From positions 434,001 through 498,000 of the forward strand of contig NADL03000607.1 in NCBI GenBank assembly GCA_002205965.3: a stretch of DNA of 64,000 bases. Direction: 5' to 3'. The notes under the pieces were generated by a model. It was not told where the DNA came from. It did no database searches and saw only the letters and a list, made by a program, of their open reading frames with translations. Position 1 is the first letter of the stretch, and each line of letters begins with the position of its first letter. Below, in pieces: positions 31,701 to 42,030 of the stretch. Source of the stretch: Kappaphycus alvarezii. Taxonomy: Eukaryota; Rhodophyta; Florideophyceae; Gigartinales; Solieriaceae. Both the position numbers and the translations under genes were made by a program.

Positions 31701-31982
31701 CAAAGTAGTAGCCTTGGTGGAGCGGCCGAGGAAGAAGTAAGTGCTGGGCTGTAAATGAAGCTCTTGACGCAAATAAGGAGGCATGTATGGAGGCACATAT
31801 TGGCGTCACTGTATCGAGAGGATGTGGGGTAATATCGGATTCGTCTCTCTTCCAGGAGGTCATGGCGCGCTGCTGCATAGTGATCGCAGAGGATGATGTA
31901 TTTGTGGATAACTCAAAGAGAAGGCTTGGGTTGAGTTAAGCGCGGTTGGGAGTGAATGGGTTGCTTCGCAACGTGGAGAGGA

Positions 31983-32480
31983 ATTAATGGTGGTAAACCT
32001 TTACGATTTCTAAAGCACGAAAGTGTACGGAGAATATTCAGAGATCAACTACTCAGGCAGGAGGCGGGTGTCAACCTGTCGCGCCGGCATCAATTGGGGC
32101 TAAACGCAAAGCGGCCAGCGAAGTCGCGAAGTTCTTGCTGAGGAGAGGAACCACGACGGGAAGCAGCGAAGAAAGCCCTCTGGCTCTCATCACCCATGGA
32201 GCGATAGATATCAATCATCCTCCCCCATTAGTGTAATAACATACCTTTTTGAGGCGATTGTGGTTTTCTGGAAAACTTTAGGGTAGATCGAATAAATCTT
32301 CCAAGAGTAAAACACTGCAATCTTCCCATTCCTAGATATCAATCCGAACGGGGGAGAGGATGATATCGTGTTGGTGGCAGTAATCGCTGTAATTCCGATG
32401 TTTCTCACACTTTGCGAGTGTCGCGGCAGCACCTTCGGTAACTCCGTTTGGCGAGATGTGGCAGCGAGCAGAAGGATGGG
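31983..32480 (-). pseudogene. LINE-C 3' part, interrupted by a LINE-B tail
   Basis: Read on - from 32480 it holds the C-terminal coding end (TGTCGCGGCAGC region and GATATCAATCCG) and the 3' end at 31983 (GGTGGTAAACCTTTACG on +). A 116-bp insertion at 32217-32332 splits it. The 3' 100 bp are closest to the fragment at 50.13-50.29 kb, so the two are one subfamily. Confidence 0.7.
32217..32332 (+). mobile_element. LINE-B 3' end (116 bp) with exact 12-bp TSD
   Basis: TAGATATCAATC at 32205-32216 recurs at 32333-32344. The insert carries ATACCTTTTTGAGGCGATTG and the tail ATCTTCCAAGAGTAAAACAC. Without it LINE-C reads continuously, as at 49.95 kb. Confidence 0.88.
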
Positions 32481-33197
32481 CAACAACAGTAACGTGAAAC
32501 GAGAGGAAGAGCGAATCGGGTAAGTGGTTTGGGCAGGGAGGGAACTACAGATACCAAGGTACAGGCGGTCGGGCCGCACGGAATGACGAGGCGTGGAGAA
32601 CTTGGCAGTGGGTACTCAGACGAGGACTGCGTTTTTGACGCTGAAGATAACGGCGGAATGGAGAGAGAGGTCTAATAAAGTAGAGACTTTAATCGCTCGG
32701 AAGAAATGCAACACTGGCTTCGTACCGACTCTTGATTCGTGTGTTAATCATTGTGCAGGGGCTGTTGGACAGCGCGTTGCATGGGATTAGGGTGTGTTGT
32801 AGCGCTGAAGGAGTGCTTGGAGTCGCAATGATAGGAGGAGCACGTGCAGTGACAAAGGAATCGTTTACGGCAATAATTTTCTATGATCTCTACGGCAGAA
32901 TCTGACTAAACAGCTGGGAACTAGATAGACCACGTCGGTTACGTGCTGTGGCGTGCGCGAGCAGATAACCGTAGCAGTAGACAAACAGAGGCGCACTAAT
33001 TTGCCACCGACAATATAGCCCTTCAGACGGCTTTTCGTCAAGAGTCAAACGTTTTACCACACTGAGGAAGACTAAGGTGAAAATATGGTTCACCGACGGA
33101 GCGACGAGGAGGTTGGCGTCTTGATCGGCACACTCACCTAGAGGGATGCCTCGTGGTAGGTTGAAGTACGGGCTGAGAATATTCGTGTGACGTTGTA
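32481..33197. other. No gene seen
   Basis: Short open stretches only, mixed composition. Nothing recognised. Confidence 0.5.
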
Positions 33198-33207
33198 TTA
33201 CATGGGG

Positions 33208-33252
33208 TCGAATATATCTTCCAAGAATAAAGCACCCAAACCTTCCCCACTC
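33208..33252 (+). repeat. LINE-B tail module
   Basis: TCGAATATATCTTCCAAGAA, then AAAGCACCCAAACCTTCCCC. Imperfect flanking repeats TTACATGGGG (left) and TTACACGGGG (right) suggest a target duplication. Confidence 0.65.
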
Positions 33253-33336
33253 CTGCTTACACGGGGCGTGCTGCGTCTACCGTCGAGCGTCGTTATCCAT
33301 GAGGGCATCATTCTCAAAGTGCGTGTCGGAGATGAT

Positions 33337-33382
33337 GGGATGGATCGGATATGTCTCCCAAAAATAAAACACCAAAACCTTA
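33337..33382 (+). repeat. LINE-B tail module
   Basis: GATCGGATATGTCTCCCAAA, then ATAAAACACCAAAACCTTAT. This is the second tail in 200 bp; no convincing target duplication. Confidence 0.6.
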
Positions 33383-33699
33383 TCCGAGAGGATGTTGGTG
33401 GAGCTTGATAGCTGGCGGAGGAGGTTTTCAATCTCGAGAGAATAGCAACTTTGTGCCTGGGATCCTTTCTGGATGCTCTTCGCACTTGGATCGACGTGCG
33501 ATTGTTGTTATGGACCAGGAGAGGCGATGTTTCACAACCGTACAGGTTATTGATGAAACGGGCGACGGTGACCGAATGAGCGGGGAAATCGGGTATTGCC
33601 TGACAGTCCACACGTACGGGAACGTCTGCATTGACCCAAAGGACGAATCGATTAGTCATGGGAGATAAGCTCTAGAGGACGGTGTGTTTGATATAGTTA

Positions 33700-34764
33700 A
33701 TGTTAGAATTAGAAGATGTTTTTGTGTTTTTGAAGTTGCAATACTTCCATAACGTTTTCGAAGGTGAAGCGAAACGGTTCTACCGTGAGCATATCTCTGG
33801 GCGCTATGAAATGTTTTCGGAAGCCGTAGCTATTATGAGGGAAGAATACAATAGTTCTACCCGTCAGAATAGAATTCGTAAACACCTTCAAAGCTTAAGA
33901 CTTTCCGCTGTAATCGAAAGCAAGTGTTGTACTGTGCCTGAGGCATTGGAAGAACTAAGGGAGACAATCACCAAATTTGCTCCGCAAGGTCCCCCGCAGC
34001 ACAGGTCTGAGGAAGACAAAGTCGAGTACCTCTATAAGGCTGTCATTGGTGCGCCCTGGGCTAAAACATCAATCGCAAATGCTCTATCGGCAAAACCCCA
34101 GTGGAATTTTCAACAGCTGTACACTTCTCTTGATTCAAGTTGGTTGATAAATCAAGAAGAGATTGAAGGAAACCAGAGAGATTCCAAAGCTCCTGGTCGT
34201 TCGGAACCCTCATTGAGACCGAACGCACCTCCAACAATCCCGAATATTCCTGGTCTCTACTTCAACCACGGAACATATGGTAAGCCCCGTAAACCAGGAT
34301 CGCGTTCGTCTGCTCCCGCGTCATATCTACGCCGTCAAGAACAATCCAATCGTTCCAATGGCTATCGTAAGGATACACCCGGCAAAAATGGTCTTGACCG
34401 CTTCGGAAATGTTCGCCGGTGTAACAATTGTGGAGACAAAAATCATTTCATTCGAGAATGCCCTATGCCTCGGAATGTCATGAATATTGTCAGCAATGCG
34501 TTATGCAGAAATCCAGGTCGTGCTCGGCAAATCCTCTTCGAACTATGTCAACAAGTCGAAGATGCCATGTTTAGTGATAATGAGGACGCAGAAGATCCGT
34601 TCAACGACACTGAGGAGAAAATTGACTGCTACAATGAAGATGAAGGAAATAATGTCCCTAAAGAGCAAGAAATCCCAGTTACGGCTGAAAATTTTCACAA
34701 TGACATCATGGGATCCTATACAGAGAGCTTTGATGTAGATTTTGGTCCTGAAAATTTTCTCTAA
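33700..34764 (+). CDS. Copia-2 Gag (354 codons, N-terminus altered)
   Basis: The first nine codons come from the LTR remnant (ATG formed by the last TSD base plus the LTR TG), so the natural N-terminus is missing. The helical gag core follows (FEGEAKRFYREHISGRYEMF), then a basic Ser/Arg-rich region and one CCHC knuckle, CNNCGDKNHFIREC, starting at residue 241. The C-terminus is acidic. It would coat RNA in the particle. The frame ends at TAA 34762-34764, just after a slippery site. Confidence 0.8.
   Translation: MLELEDVFVFLKLQYFHNVFEGEAKRFYREHISGRYEMFSEAVAIMREEYNSSTRQNRIRKHLQSLRLSAVIESKCCTVPEALEELRETITKFAPQGPPQHRSEEDKVEYLYKAVIGAPWAKTSIANALSAKPQWNFQQLYTSLDSSWLINQEEIEGNQRDSKAPGRSEPSLRPNAPPTIPNIPGLYFNHGTYGKPRKPGSRSSAPASYLRRQEQSNRSNGYRKDTPGKNGLDRFGNVRRCNNCGDKNHFIRECPMPRNVMNIVSNALCRNPGRARQILFELCQQVEDAMFSDNEDAEDPFNDTEEKIDCYNEDEGNNVPKEQEIPVTAENFHNDIMGSYTESFDVDFGPENFL
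34752..34758 (+). promoter_or_regulatory. Probable -1 ribosomal frameshift site (A AAT TTT)
   Basis: In the gag frame the bases read A AAT TTT, a canonical X XXY YYZ heptamer, with the gag stop at 34762. The -1 frame is open from here through the protease and integrase, which gives a Gag-Pol fusion. A downstream pseudoknot was not evaluated. Confidence 0.6.
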
Positions 34765-36416
34765 GGAACAGTAAATCACCCTCCCGTACGAAAGATTTCT
34801 CATTCGGTACTGCTCTCCAGAAAAGTAGGACTCCATCTAGAGTCGATATAAGTTCTAACTTCAGTCGACGTATCCAATTCAATCAAAAACACATACTTCC
34901 CCATGATGTTTTCTTGACTGATGCAGAAACGGTTGCCTTCCACAGAAAACTGAGCCTGAAAGGGCAAACGGAATGGCAAGGGGCATGCATTGACTCTGGT
35001 GCTCAAAGAACAGTCATTGGTCTTCAGCAAGCCCGTGCGTATTGTAGATTCATGGGTAATAAATTCAAGATGAAAAAAAGCAGAAACCTATACAGGTTTG
35101 GACAACACGTTCAGCGTGCTATCGGCTCGATTAATATTCTGATCCCTCTGCCCACATCTCCTATATCTTTGCAGGTTGATGTCGTCAATTCAGATATACC
35201 ATTCTTGCTTGGACTTGACACACTTGACAGGATACAGGTTTATTTCAACAACGTGGAAAACACTATGTGTAATCCAGTCCTGCAATGGAAGATGCCTGTT
35301 GTTCGCAAAAATGGTCATGCTTACCTTCTATGGAACCAAAGTGTCATCAACTTTACCCATAGCGAGCTGACTAAACTCCATCGAGGTTTCCATCACCCTT
35401 CCACTGAAAAATTATTGAATCTTCTCAAAAAGGCCCGACCGGAAGAGTGTGATGCTAATACGAAACAAATCCTCGAAAAAATTTCGCGACATTGCGATAT
35501 ATGTCAACGTCTGGGTCCTACTCCCATTCGCTTCAAGGTATCCATGCAAGATACAGATGAAATGGTTTTTGGTGACGAACTATCTCTAGATTTAATGTTT
35601 ATCAACAATCAACCAGTCCTCCATGTTATCGATACAGCCACTCATTTTTCAAGCGCCGTTTTCTTAGACCCGAGCTCAGGATACAATCAGAGTGTTGAAG
35701 GAATCTGGCTTGCTTTTCTTGAGGCCTGGTGTCTAAAGTACTCTGGATACCCTAATCAAATTCGGACCGACGCAGGGTCAGTATTTAATTCTCCCCGATG
35801 GAAAGACATCTTGAATGGATGTGGAATCAAACTTAGAATTTCTGGTGTTGAAGCCCATAACTCTCTCGGTATAGGGGAACGACTTCATGCTCCGCTACGC
35901 CGTATCTTTCGAAAGGTTCATCGAATGTACCCCCACATCAGAAAGGAGCTTCTCCTCGAGATTGCTAACAAAGCAATGAATGACACCATTGGAGAAAATG
36001 GTTTAGTCCCTTCATTTCTGGTATTTGGAATCCAACCGAGGTTCCCAGTTTTAAACTCAAAACTACCCCAGCAAAGTGAACGCATGAAAATTATTGCCGA
36101 TGCCATGATGGAAATGAACAATATCATTGCAGAAAGACGCATTACAACTGCGTTAAGTAGTAATGTCCCTTCTGCTTCGGACAGAGTTTACTATCCGGGT
36201 GACGAAGTCCTCATCTTCAGAGAGAAAGAGAAGGAATGGATAGGCCCTTATACAGTTATCGATTTCCATGACAAAATTGTTCATGTTCAAAGGGGAAATT
36301 CACCGATTCAACGTTTCAACACACAACAAGCGAAACCGTACTTTCGCGAAATTAGGGAAGAAGTTGTCGACCCTTCGAAATTCTCCACCCCCTCTGAATT
36401 TATCAAACTATGTTGA
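34758..36416 (+). CDS. Copia-2 protease-integrase frame
   Basis: Open in the -1 frame relative to gag from the slippery site; the first leucine-type start would be TTG 34914. The protease active site is CIDSGAQRTVIG (Asp codon at 34992). The integrase zinc domain is LHRGFHHPSTEKLLNLL and CDICQRLG. The DDE core shows LDLMF, RTDAGSVFNS and AHNSLGIGERLH. It stops at TGA 36414-36416, overlapping the ATG of the RT frame by 7 nt. No internal stops, so it could be functional. Confidence 0.85.
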   Translation, partial: SLRNSKSPSRTKDFSFGTALQKSRTPSRVDISSNFSRRIQFNQKHILPHDVFLTDAETVAFHRKLSLKGQTEWQGACIDSGAQRTVIGLQQARAYCRFMGNKFKMKKSRNLYRFGQHVQRAIGSINILIPLPTSPISLQVDVVNSDIPFLLGLDTLDRIQVYFNNVENTMCNPVLQWKMPVVRKNGHAYLLWNQSVINFTHSELTKLHRGFHHPSTEKLLNLLKKARPEECDANTKQILEKISRHCDICQRLGPTPIRFKVSMQDTDEMVFGDELSLDLMFINNQPVLHVIDTATHFSSAVFLDPSSGYNQSVEGIWLAFLEAWCLKYSGYPNQIRTDAGSVFNSPRWKDILNGCGIKLRISGVEAHNSLGIGERLHAPLRRIFRKVHRMYPHIRKELLLEIANKAMNDTIGENGLVPSFLVFGIQPRFPVLNSKLPQQSERMKIIADAMMEMNNIIAERRITTALSSNVPSASDRVYYPGDEVLIFREKEKEWIGPYTVIDFHDKIVHVQRGNSPIQRFNTQQAKPYFREIREEVVDPSKFSTPSEFIKLC

Positions 36417-37984
36417 AACCATTCCGTTCTCAAAACAACCCCCCTAGTCCCCTCTTCTCTACTCATCTTACAGAAATTATTCATCCCAAAGATCCACGCA
36501 CAGCTGAGTTCGGTCCAGCGAAACGAAAGGAAATCATGGGACTGATTGAACGTGGCACATGGAAAGTAGTATGCAAGGATGAAGTACCATCTAACGCAAA
36601 TGTTCTAGGTGGAAGGTTTGTACTCGCCATCAAAGATTCTGGTACAAATCGTGAAGTGTGGAAAGCTAGATTCGTCGTACAAGGTCATAGGGATAAAATG
36701 AAAGAATTTCTTGTCCATGACACTAGCACTGCTCGTCAACATTCGATCAGAATACTAGTTGGACTTGCATCTATCTTCGGCTTCAAACTCTTCTCAACGG
36801 ATGTTACACAAGCATATCTGCAAAGCGCCGAGAAACTCCTTAGAGACATCTATGTAAAACCGACAAAGGAGTTTGAGCTTGGTCCTGATGCAATGCTTAA
36901 GCTTCTTAAGCCCCTCTACGGACTCCCTGACAGTGGTGATTACTGGGGAAGAACAATTTACGAACATTTAAGATCCGATCTTGGAATGGAATCTACAACT
37001 AATGACGGATCATTCTTCTTTAAGGTAATTGATAAGAAGCTTTCTGGCCTTTGTGTAACCTATGTAGACGATTTACTTCAAGCTGGAAATGAGCACTTTG
37101 AAAAGTTCTCAAGGAAAACCGAAAATCGTTTCAAGTGTAAACGTAGGGAGTACGATAACATCCAGTTCTCTGGAGCGCAAATCGAAAGAAAACAATTTGG
37201 CTTCGAAGTGCATCAATCCAACTACATACAGAGGCTCAAATTACTTTCCACTGATGCTTCTTTTAGTTCGTATAAATCACAGAAGGCTAAACTGGCTTGG
37301 ATAGCGTACACGAGGCCTGACATTTCATTTCGGGTCGCCCAAGCCGCTCAACTTACGGAAGACGTATTCAAAAGAGATCCGCAGAACCATATCAAAAGGA
37401 TCAATCTAGCCTTAAAGGTCGTCAGAAATGACACCTCTATGCGACTGAAGTTTCCGAAGCTTGATTTGAAATCACTCTACTTGCGTGTTTACTCCGATGC
37501 ATCATTTGCTACAAATATCGACGGATCATCACAGCTTGGATACATTATTTTCTTGGTAGATGAAACTGACAAGTGTCAACCGCTTTACTGGTCATCTCAC
37601 AAATCGAAACGTGTCACGAGGTCCGTACTTGGCAGTGAAGTTATGGCATTAGATGATGCATTCGATATGTCCTACGCATTGAAACATGACTTACAGAAAA
37701 TGTTATTAAGACCTGTTCCTATCACCATGTTTACGGATAGCTTGTCTCTTTTCGATGTCATTACTAGGGCAACTACGACTAGTGAGAAACGTCTCATGAT
37801 AGATATTGCTACTGTTAAGAATTCTTACAAGTCGAAAGAACTCCAGAACATCAACTTTATTCGCTCTGAGTTCAACCCTGCTGACGCTCTAACAAAATTC
37901 AAAAGTGACGCAATTCTACACCGCATCATCCGAGATGGTCGCATTAGTCATCCAATTGAGCAATGGATTGATAGAGAAAGCTAA
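36410..37984 (+). CDS. Copia-2 reverse transcriptase-RNase H (524 aa)
   Basis: RVT_2 blocks VWKARFVVQGHRDKMKEF, VTQAYLQS and PLYGLPDSGDYW lead to the catalytic YVDD at residues 218-221. RNase H carries VYSDASFATNIDGSS, SEVMALDDAF, FTDSLSLFDV and NPADALTK, so the usual acidic residues are there. Start is ATG 36410, placed across the stop of the upstream frame (ATGTTGA). The frame is closed by TGA 36395-36397 just upstream, so it needs re-initiation, a shift within about 18 nt, or a past indel. Confidence 0.85.
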   Translation: MLKPFRSQNNPPSPLFSTHLTEIIHPKDPRTAEFGPAKRKEIMGLIERGTWKVVCKDEVPSNANVLGGRFVLAIKDSGTNREVWKARFVVQGHRDKMKEFLVHDTSTARQHSIRILVGLASIFGFKLFSTDVTQAYLQSAEKLLRDIYVKPTKEFELGPDAMLKLLKPLYGLPDSGDYWGRTIYEHLRSDLGMESTTNDGSFFFKVIDKKLSGLCVTYVDDLLQAGNEHFEKFSRKTENRFKCKRREYDNIQFSGAQIERKQFGFEVHQSNYIQRLKLLSTDASFSSYKSQKAKLAWIAYTRPDISFRVAQAAQLTEDVFKRDPQNHIKRINLALKVVRNDTSMRLKFPKLDLKSLYLRVYSDASFATNIDGSSQLGYIIFLVDETDKCQPLYWSSHKSKRVTRSVLGSEVMALDDAFDMSYALKHDLQKMLLRPVPITMFTDSLSLFDVITRATTTSEKRLMIDIATVKNSYKSKELQNINFIRSEFNPADALTKFKSDAILHRIIRDGRISHPIEQWIDRES

Positions 37985-38019
37985 ATTCGTTTGGTTCAAA
38001 CGAACAAAGAGGGTGGGAA

Positions 38020-38466
38020 TGTTAGAATTAGAAGATGTTTTTGTCAGCCGGACAATGCCAACCGACAGTAGTTCCAATTCATTACGTATGATGAATAGAA
38101 TTGATATATTTTAGGTTAATTTACTGTGCTTTATACTGTCAGCTAGGCTATGCAACTGTACTGTATTTTGTCAGCTAGTCTACAGTATAGTGTCAGCTAG
38201 TCTACAGTATACTCCTGACCTGGGCACCTCAGGCAGGGTAATCTACAGTATAAAGAGAGTGATGGTGTTGCATCCCGCACACCATCACCATCAACATTAT
38301 CAAATAACATCAAACACCCGAACCACGCTCCTCACCCTCAGCAGTAAGCTGACCGAAATTACCCGCGGGAACACCGCAAGTGTCCCCCTCAACTAAGGCG
38401 CCAGAGTAGCGCTTAAAGGGACGCACATTCGCGCCCCCCCCCGCTCAACAGCGGGGCGAAACAACA
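38020..38466 (+). repeat. Copia-2 3' LTR (447 bp)
   Basis: TGTTAGAATTAGAAG to GGGGCGAAACAACA, preceded by the purine tract AAAGAGGGTGGGAA. It contains repeats of GTCAGCTAG-TCTACAGTA (38140-38250) and a CCCCGCTCAACAGCGGGG hairpin near the end. The first 25 bp equal 33701-33725. Confidence 0.9.
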
Positions 38467-38471
38467 GTTAA

Positions 38472-38600
38472 AAAGGTTGGTATCAGTTTTGACATGGTTG
38501 GACATTTGTTACAGACCAATGGAATCTATCCCGTCATTGATAGCTGCGGGCAGCAAGGTTTTCGTCAAAACGCGTTAAAGCAATGGCGGGAAGAGGTGAC
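38472..38600 (-). pseudogene. LINE-A RT fragment, right of Copia-2
   Basis: VLTKTLLPAAINDGIDS on the - strand matches IVTKTLLPGAIDDYLD of LINE-A copy 1, just upstream of the part found at 33.2-33.7 kb. This identifies the Copia-2 target. Confidence 0.7.
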
Positions 38601-39743
38601 CTTTTATTCAAATGCAGTATGAGGGGACCTTGCGGCCCTAATCAAGCAATAGGGATTTGGTTGGGATGAGGTTGGAAAGGTAATGGCGTGGCCACTGGTA
38701 TTCAGGATGCAAAATAAATGTTCACTACATTGGGCGGCGACTAGAGGGTGGCCAGGAGTCGCTGGTGTGGGTCTCAAGATTGTTAGAGTGATTTTCAAGT
38801 ACGATGATTCGTTGGACACATTAATATTGCTTTTCATAGGCTACTTTATTCCGTTTGAATGAAGTTAATGTTGATAGCAACAATGAACATTTTTCTGTTC
38901 CAAGTAATGTATAGGAGGCCATATAGTCCACTCACCTTGAGTTTCCTATTAGCTTTGTACTCTTGGGGTAGTAAAGCTCTTGACATTTTCGATTCATACC
39001 GCTGTTTATTGTAATATGCTTACAAATCAACATTCATTCAATGGTATTTAAAGGTCAACCCAATCCTTATTGGCCCAAAGAGTTTTAACCAATAGCTCAC
39101 AGCTATAGGCTGCTTCCAGATTTCTTTAGTAGGGGCTAACCCCCATCACACGTTTACACAATCAACGCCATCCTCAACGCACTTGCAACCAGCTAGAAGC
39201 CAATCAGACCTCTCTTTATAGCCCGCGCGGCTCATTTCGAGGTGCAAATGAAATGTTCTACCACTCAGAGAAGCCCTTGTGAACAGAACACCCCAGGCAG
39301 TGTACTGTAGCTCAGTCTTGAATCAAGGAAGACAGTCTCAAGACTGAAGTGTATCTCTGGTCTCAAGTTCACCCCAGCCCTCCCCCAAAACATCACTAGG
39401 TTCTGCGCTGACTACCTCTGCCCCGACCAGAAGCAGCATCGCACTGCAGCAGCGAAGAGCCCTGACCAGTAATTTTACGTAGCCTCTTGGCTCACTTGCA
39501 AACCGTGCCGCCCAGGTTCTCATCGCAATCTCTTTTACTTTACTGCACATGCCGTCGTGCACATCCGGTCATCCTAGGGCCGAACAGACGGACAAGACAT
39601 TTGCGGCACAGGCACAAACTCAAATGGGATTATCCGTATCGACTGGTAGAAAGAGAGCAACGGCCTCTCAAAATTTCAAAATCTCTACCCTACGAAGCCC
39701 ATCTACTGAGACCCACCACTTTTCTTCCTCCGCTAGCGTACGG
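38601..39743. other. No gene seen
   Basis: No coding stretch above 95 codons and no recognised repeat. Several CAGTGTACTGTAG-like motifs occur near 39300. Confidence 0.45.
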
Positions 39744-39754
39744 CACCTTCATAT

Positions 39755-39809
39755 GAATACCCTCCGCACGATTCTGTGCAACATTGTACAACCCATAAAG
39801 ATTTGCCAC
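39755..39809 (+). mobile_element. LINE-C 3' tail copy (55 bp) with near-perfect TSD
   Basis: The insert is AATACCCTCCGCACGATTCT through CATAAAGATTTGCCACCAC. CACCTTCATAT at 39744-39754 and CACCCTCATAT at 39810-39820 (10 of 11) flank it. It shows LINE-C can also be cut to the last 55 bp. Confidence 0.7.
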
Positions 39810-39886
39810 CACCCTCATATTGTGTTCTTTTTTTAAAAATACTGACGGCCGACGCCAATGGCCATTAAATGAGAAACTTAGGGAAA

Positions 39887-39912
39887 GGTTTGGGTGTTCA
39901 ACTCTTGACCAT
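39887..39912 (-). repeat. LINE-B tail, terminal 26 bp
   Basis: GGAAAGGTTTGGGTGTTCAACTCTTG on + (first 20: GGAAAGGTTTGGGTGTTCAA) is the reverse of the tail end. No target duplication established. Confidence 0.5.
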
Positions 39913-40036
39913 GTACAGTACTTGTGGCCCATAGCAGGCACTTGAGGACAAAAAATTTGATACCTTCTACCTCTCTCCATGACGAACAAACAAACATACG
40001 CCTTTATTAAAGGGTCACTAAACCGAGCTGGGTCAC

Positions 40037-41850
40037 TCAAGCATCAGGTGATGTGAGAGACAAAGCACGGCGAGATACGGCATGAGTCGTCAGCTGTAGA
40101 ACGAGAGAAGCGAAGGTGGTGACCAATCGGTGGTATTCATCAGATGGGGGTTTCCCGCGGCGGAGAGCGAAAAAAGAGGCGACTTTGGCTAGGGCCTCAC
40201 GGGCAGGTTTGCGGATGGCTCCGTGAAGATCGAATCCAAGAGGATAGAATTGGGCTTGTATCGTCCCACAGAGAGCAGCGTAATGCGCAGTTTTCGAGGC
40301 TTCAATGGACACGGTAGCCCCTCCGGAGGTCTTGCGAGAGTGGGAGATGGCCCGTGCGGTGTAGGGGCTTGCAATGAAGACGTCTAGTGCGCAGGGACGT
40401 GAGGAGAATTCGATGTCGTCAATGAGGATGTCCATTCGGCGGCGTTCCGAGTACGGGAGGTGGGCTTCGCAGGGGAAGGTATACTCGAGCTTCGGGCGCA
40501 GCATTACAGAAGGATGTCGGAGGAGGGTATACAGTTTGTCGCGAAGGTGGTTGTGGCGTCGGAGAAATCCCTCCATTGCTGGGCAGTGGATAGCATGTCT
40601 CCCGAGTGGGTCGAGGAGGGGCGGGGACAAGCTTGGGAGAGTGCGCACCGGGGGCAGTGGTCCCGGCCGTTGAAGACGGGCTGACCAAGTCGAAGCAGGA
40701 TCATGTATGTCCAGATTTGGGGTTCGATGCGGGTGGAGTCGCGGGAGTCCGGAAGGGTGAGAAAGGGTGAGTTGGCGGACCTTGTTCGACACCTGAGGTC
40801 CCGGGCGAGTCTGTGAGTTGCACTTTCGTACTGCGGGGGAGAGGAGAGATATGTTTTGTGGCGTTCATGATGGATGGCGGATGTGAGGGTAGTCTGGACT
40901 CCTTGGATTTGACCGGTCGTGGGAGGCGGGCAAGGAGAGGTTGCAGCCGAAGATCGGCAGGAATGACATTGTGAGGGATAGATTGGTGGGTTCGTCGTAT
41001 CTCGTTGGGTAGGAGATGGTGGTCGATGGGCGGCAACAGGTCGAGGGAGAGGTGGTAGGTGCTTAGGAGAGAGCTGAGGTAGGTGGCGGAGCGGATGGGT
41101 GTGGTGAGTGTGAGCCCAAGTCCACCTAGTGAAAAGGGTAAAGTAGCACAGAGCCAGGAGCCGTCCGTCAGCTCTCGATGAATCTCTTGAAAGGCCCCTC
41201 GCAGTTCACGGTCAAACATAGCTGACGCGGAAAGGGTTAAGTGCGGTGGGGTAGTTCGAAGAGTATAAATCAGGCGGCATGCGCTGGCGCAATGGCGTAG
41301 GAGATGGAAGGCAGTCTGTGGGTCACGGAGGGTAGGGAGAGCAGTCCAGATAGCGCGAGCTGTAGTTAGGCGGTCCTCGACGATGGACAGGCAGCCCGGA
41401 TCGGTACCAATGGGTGAGCCGAGGGTGTTGATTACGGGAGCCGTGACAATGTTGCAAGGAAGGTTTGGGTAGGAGCTCTGGCCGAACCACCATGTTTCGG
41501 TCTTTTGCATGTTGATGTGGATGCCGTATGGACGTCCTTCATTTGCTATCATTTGGAGGAGTCGAGGCGCGTCGGGTGACGGGAGAATAATGTTCCCGTC
41601 GTCTGCGTACCACGCGTGGGTGACAGTGTTGGGAAAAGATCGCTGCAGCCTTTGGAGAAATGGGTGGATGCCGAGCGAGTAGAGGTGCATGGCTAGAGGG
41701 TCGCCTTGGTGGGTCCCTGTCTTGGATAGTAGTGTGTAGGGGCCAAAGTACAGGTGGGAGGGGCTACCATAGGTGAAGTGCACGAATCGGGCGACGTCCG
41801 GGTGAGAACGGAAACTTGCTGGAGGAAGCAACGCCGTTCGACGAACAAAT
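40037..41850 (-). pseudogene. LINE-D: RT, zinc knuckle and endonuclease, 5'-truncated
   Basis: The RT runs from about 41850 to 40701 with motif B THQGDPLAMHLYSL and an intact motif C WYADDGNII, then LGSPIGTDPG and SLGGLGLTL; motif A is missing at the truncated 5' side. A frame change near 40700-40790 leads to the knuckle (HCPRC, LLDPLGRHAIHCP, RRHNHLRDKL) and an endonuclease with RRRMDILIDD, CALDVFIASPYT and EASKTAHYAALC. It ends in FYPLGFDLHGAI and a Leu-rich tail. Related to A-C but a separate family. Confidence 0.82.
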
Positions 41851-42030
41851 GTTCTTTTTAACCTCGAGACGCCCCCCAAACCAAGTTTTTGGCCAATCAT
41901 GACCAACCCTTGCAAGAGCAGTTTCTGGAGCTGTGGAGACGATTGCACAACACTGCAGTTGAGCTGCTTCGGGATTGGAGTACTGTATCTTTACATTGGA
42001 TACTGAATGCATTAAATTTCTTCTCCCCTT

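Larger units (their letters stand above)
33198..33695 (-). pseudogene. LINE-A RT fragment, left of Copia-2
   Basis: FINNLYGCETSPLLVHNNN on the - strand parallels FVNMIYDCTQPQLIVPNRH of LINE-A (region between RT motifs A and B), and the motif B position is degraded. Two LINE-B tail modules (33208-33252, 33337-33382) lie within it in + orientation. It continues at 38472 on the other side of Copia-2. Confidence 0.65.
33701..38466 (+). mobile_element. Copia-2, well-preserved Copia element lacking most of its 5' LTR
   Basis: TSD GTTAA lies at 33696-33700 and 38467-38471. Only the first 25 bp of the 5' LTR remain (33701-33725), fused directly to gag interior; the primer-binding site is lost. The 3' LTR is whole (447 bp). 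Gag, PR-IN and RT-RH are open in three frames. The copy cannot be transcribed normally without its 5' LTR. Its target was a LINE-A copy, which continues on both sides. Confidence 0.92.
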
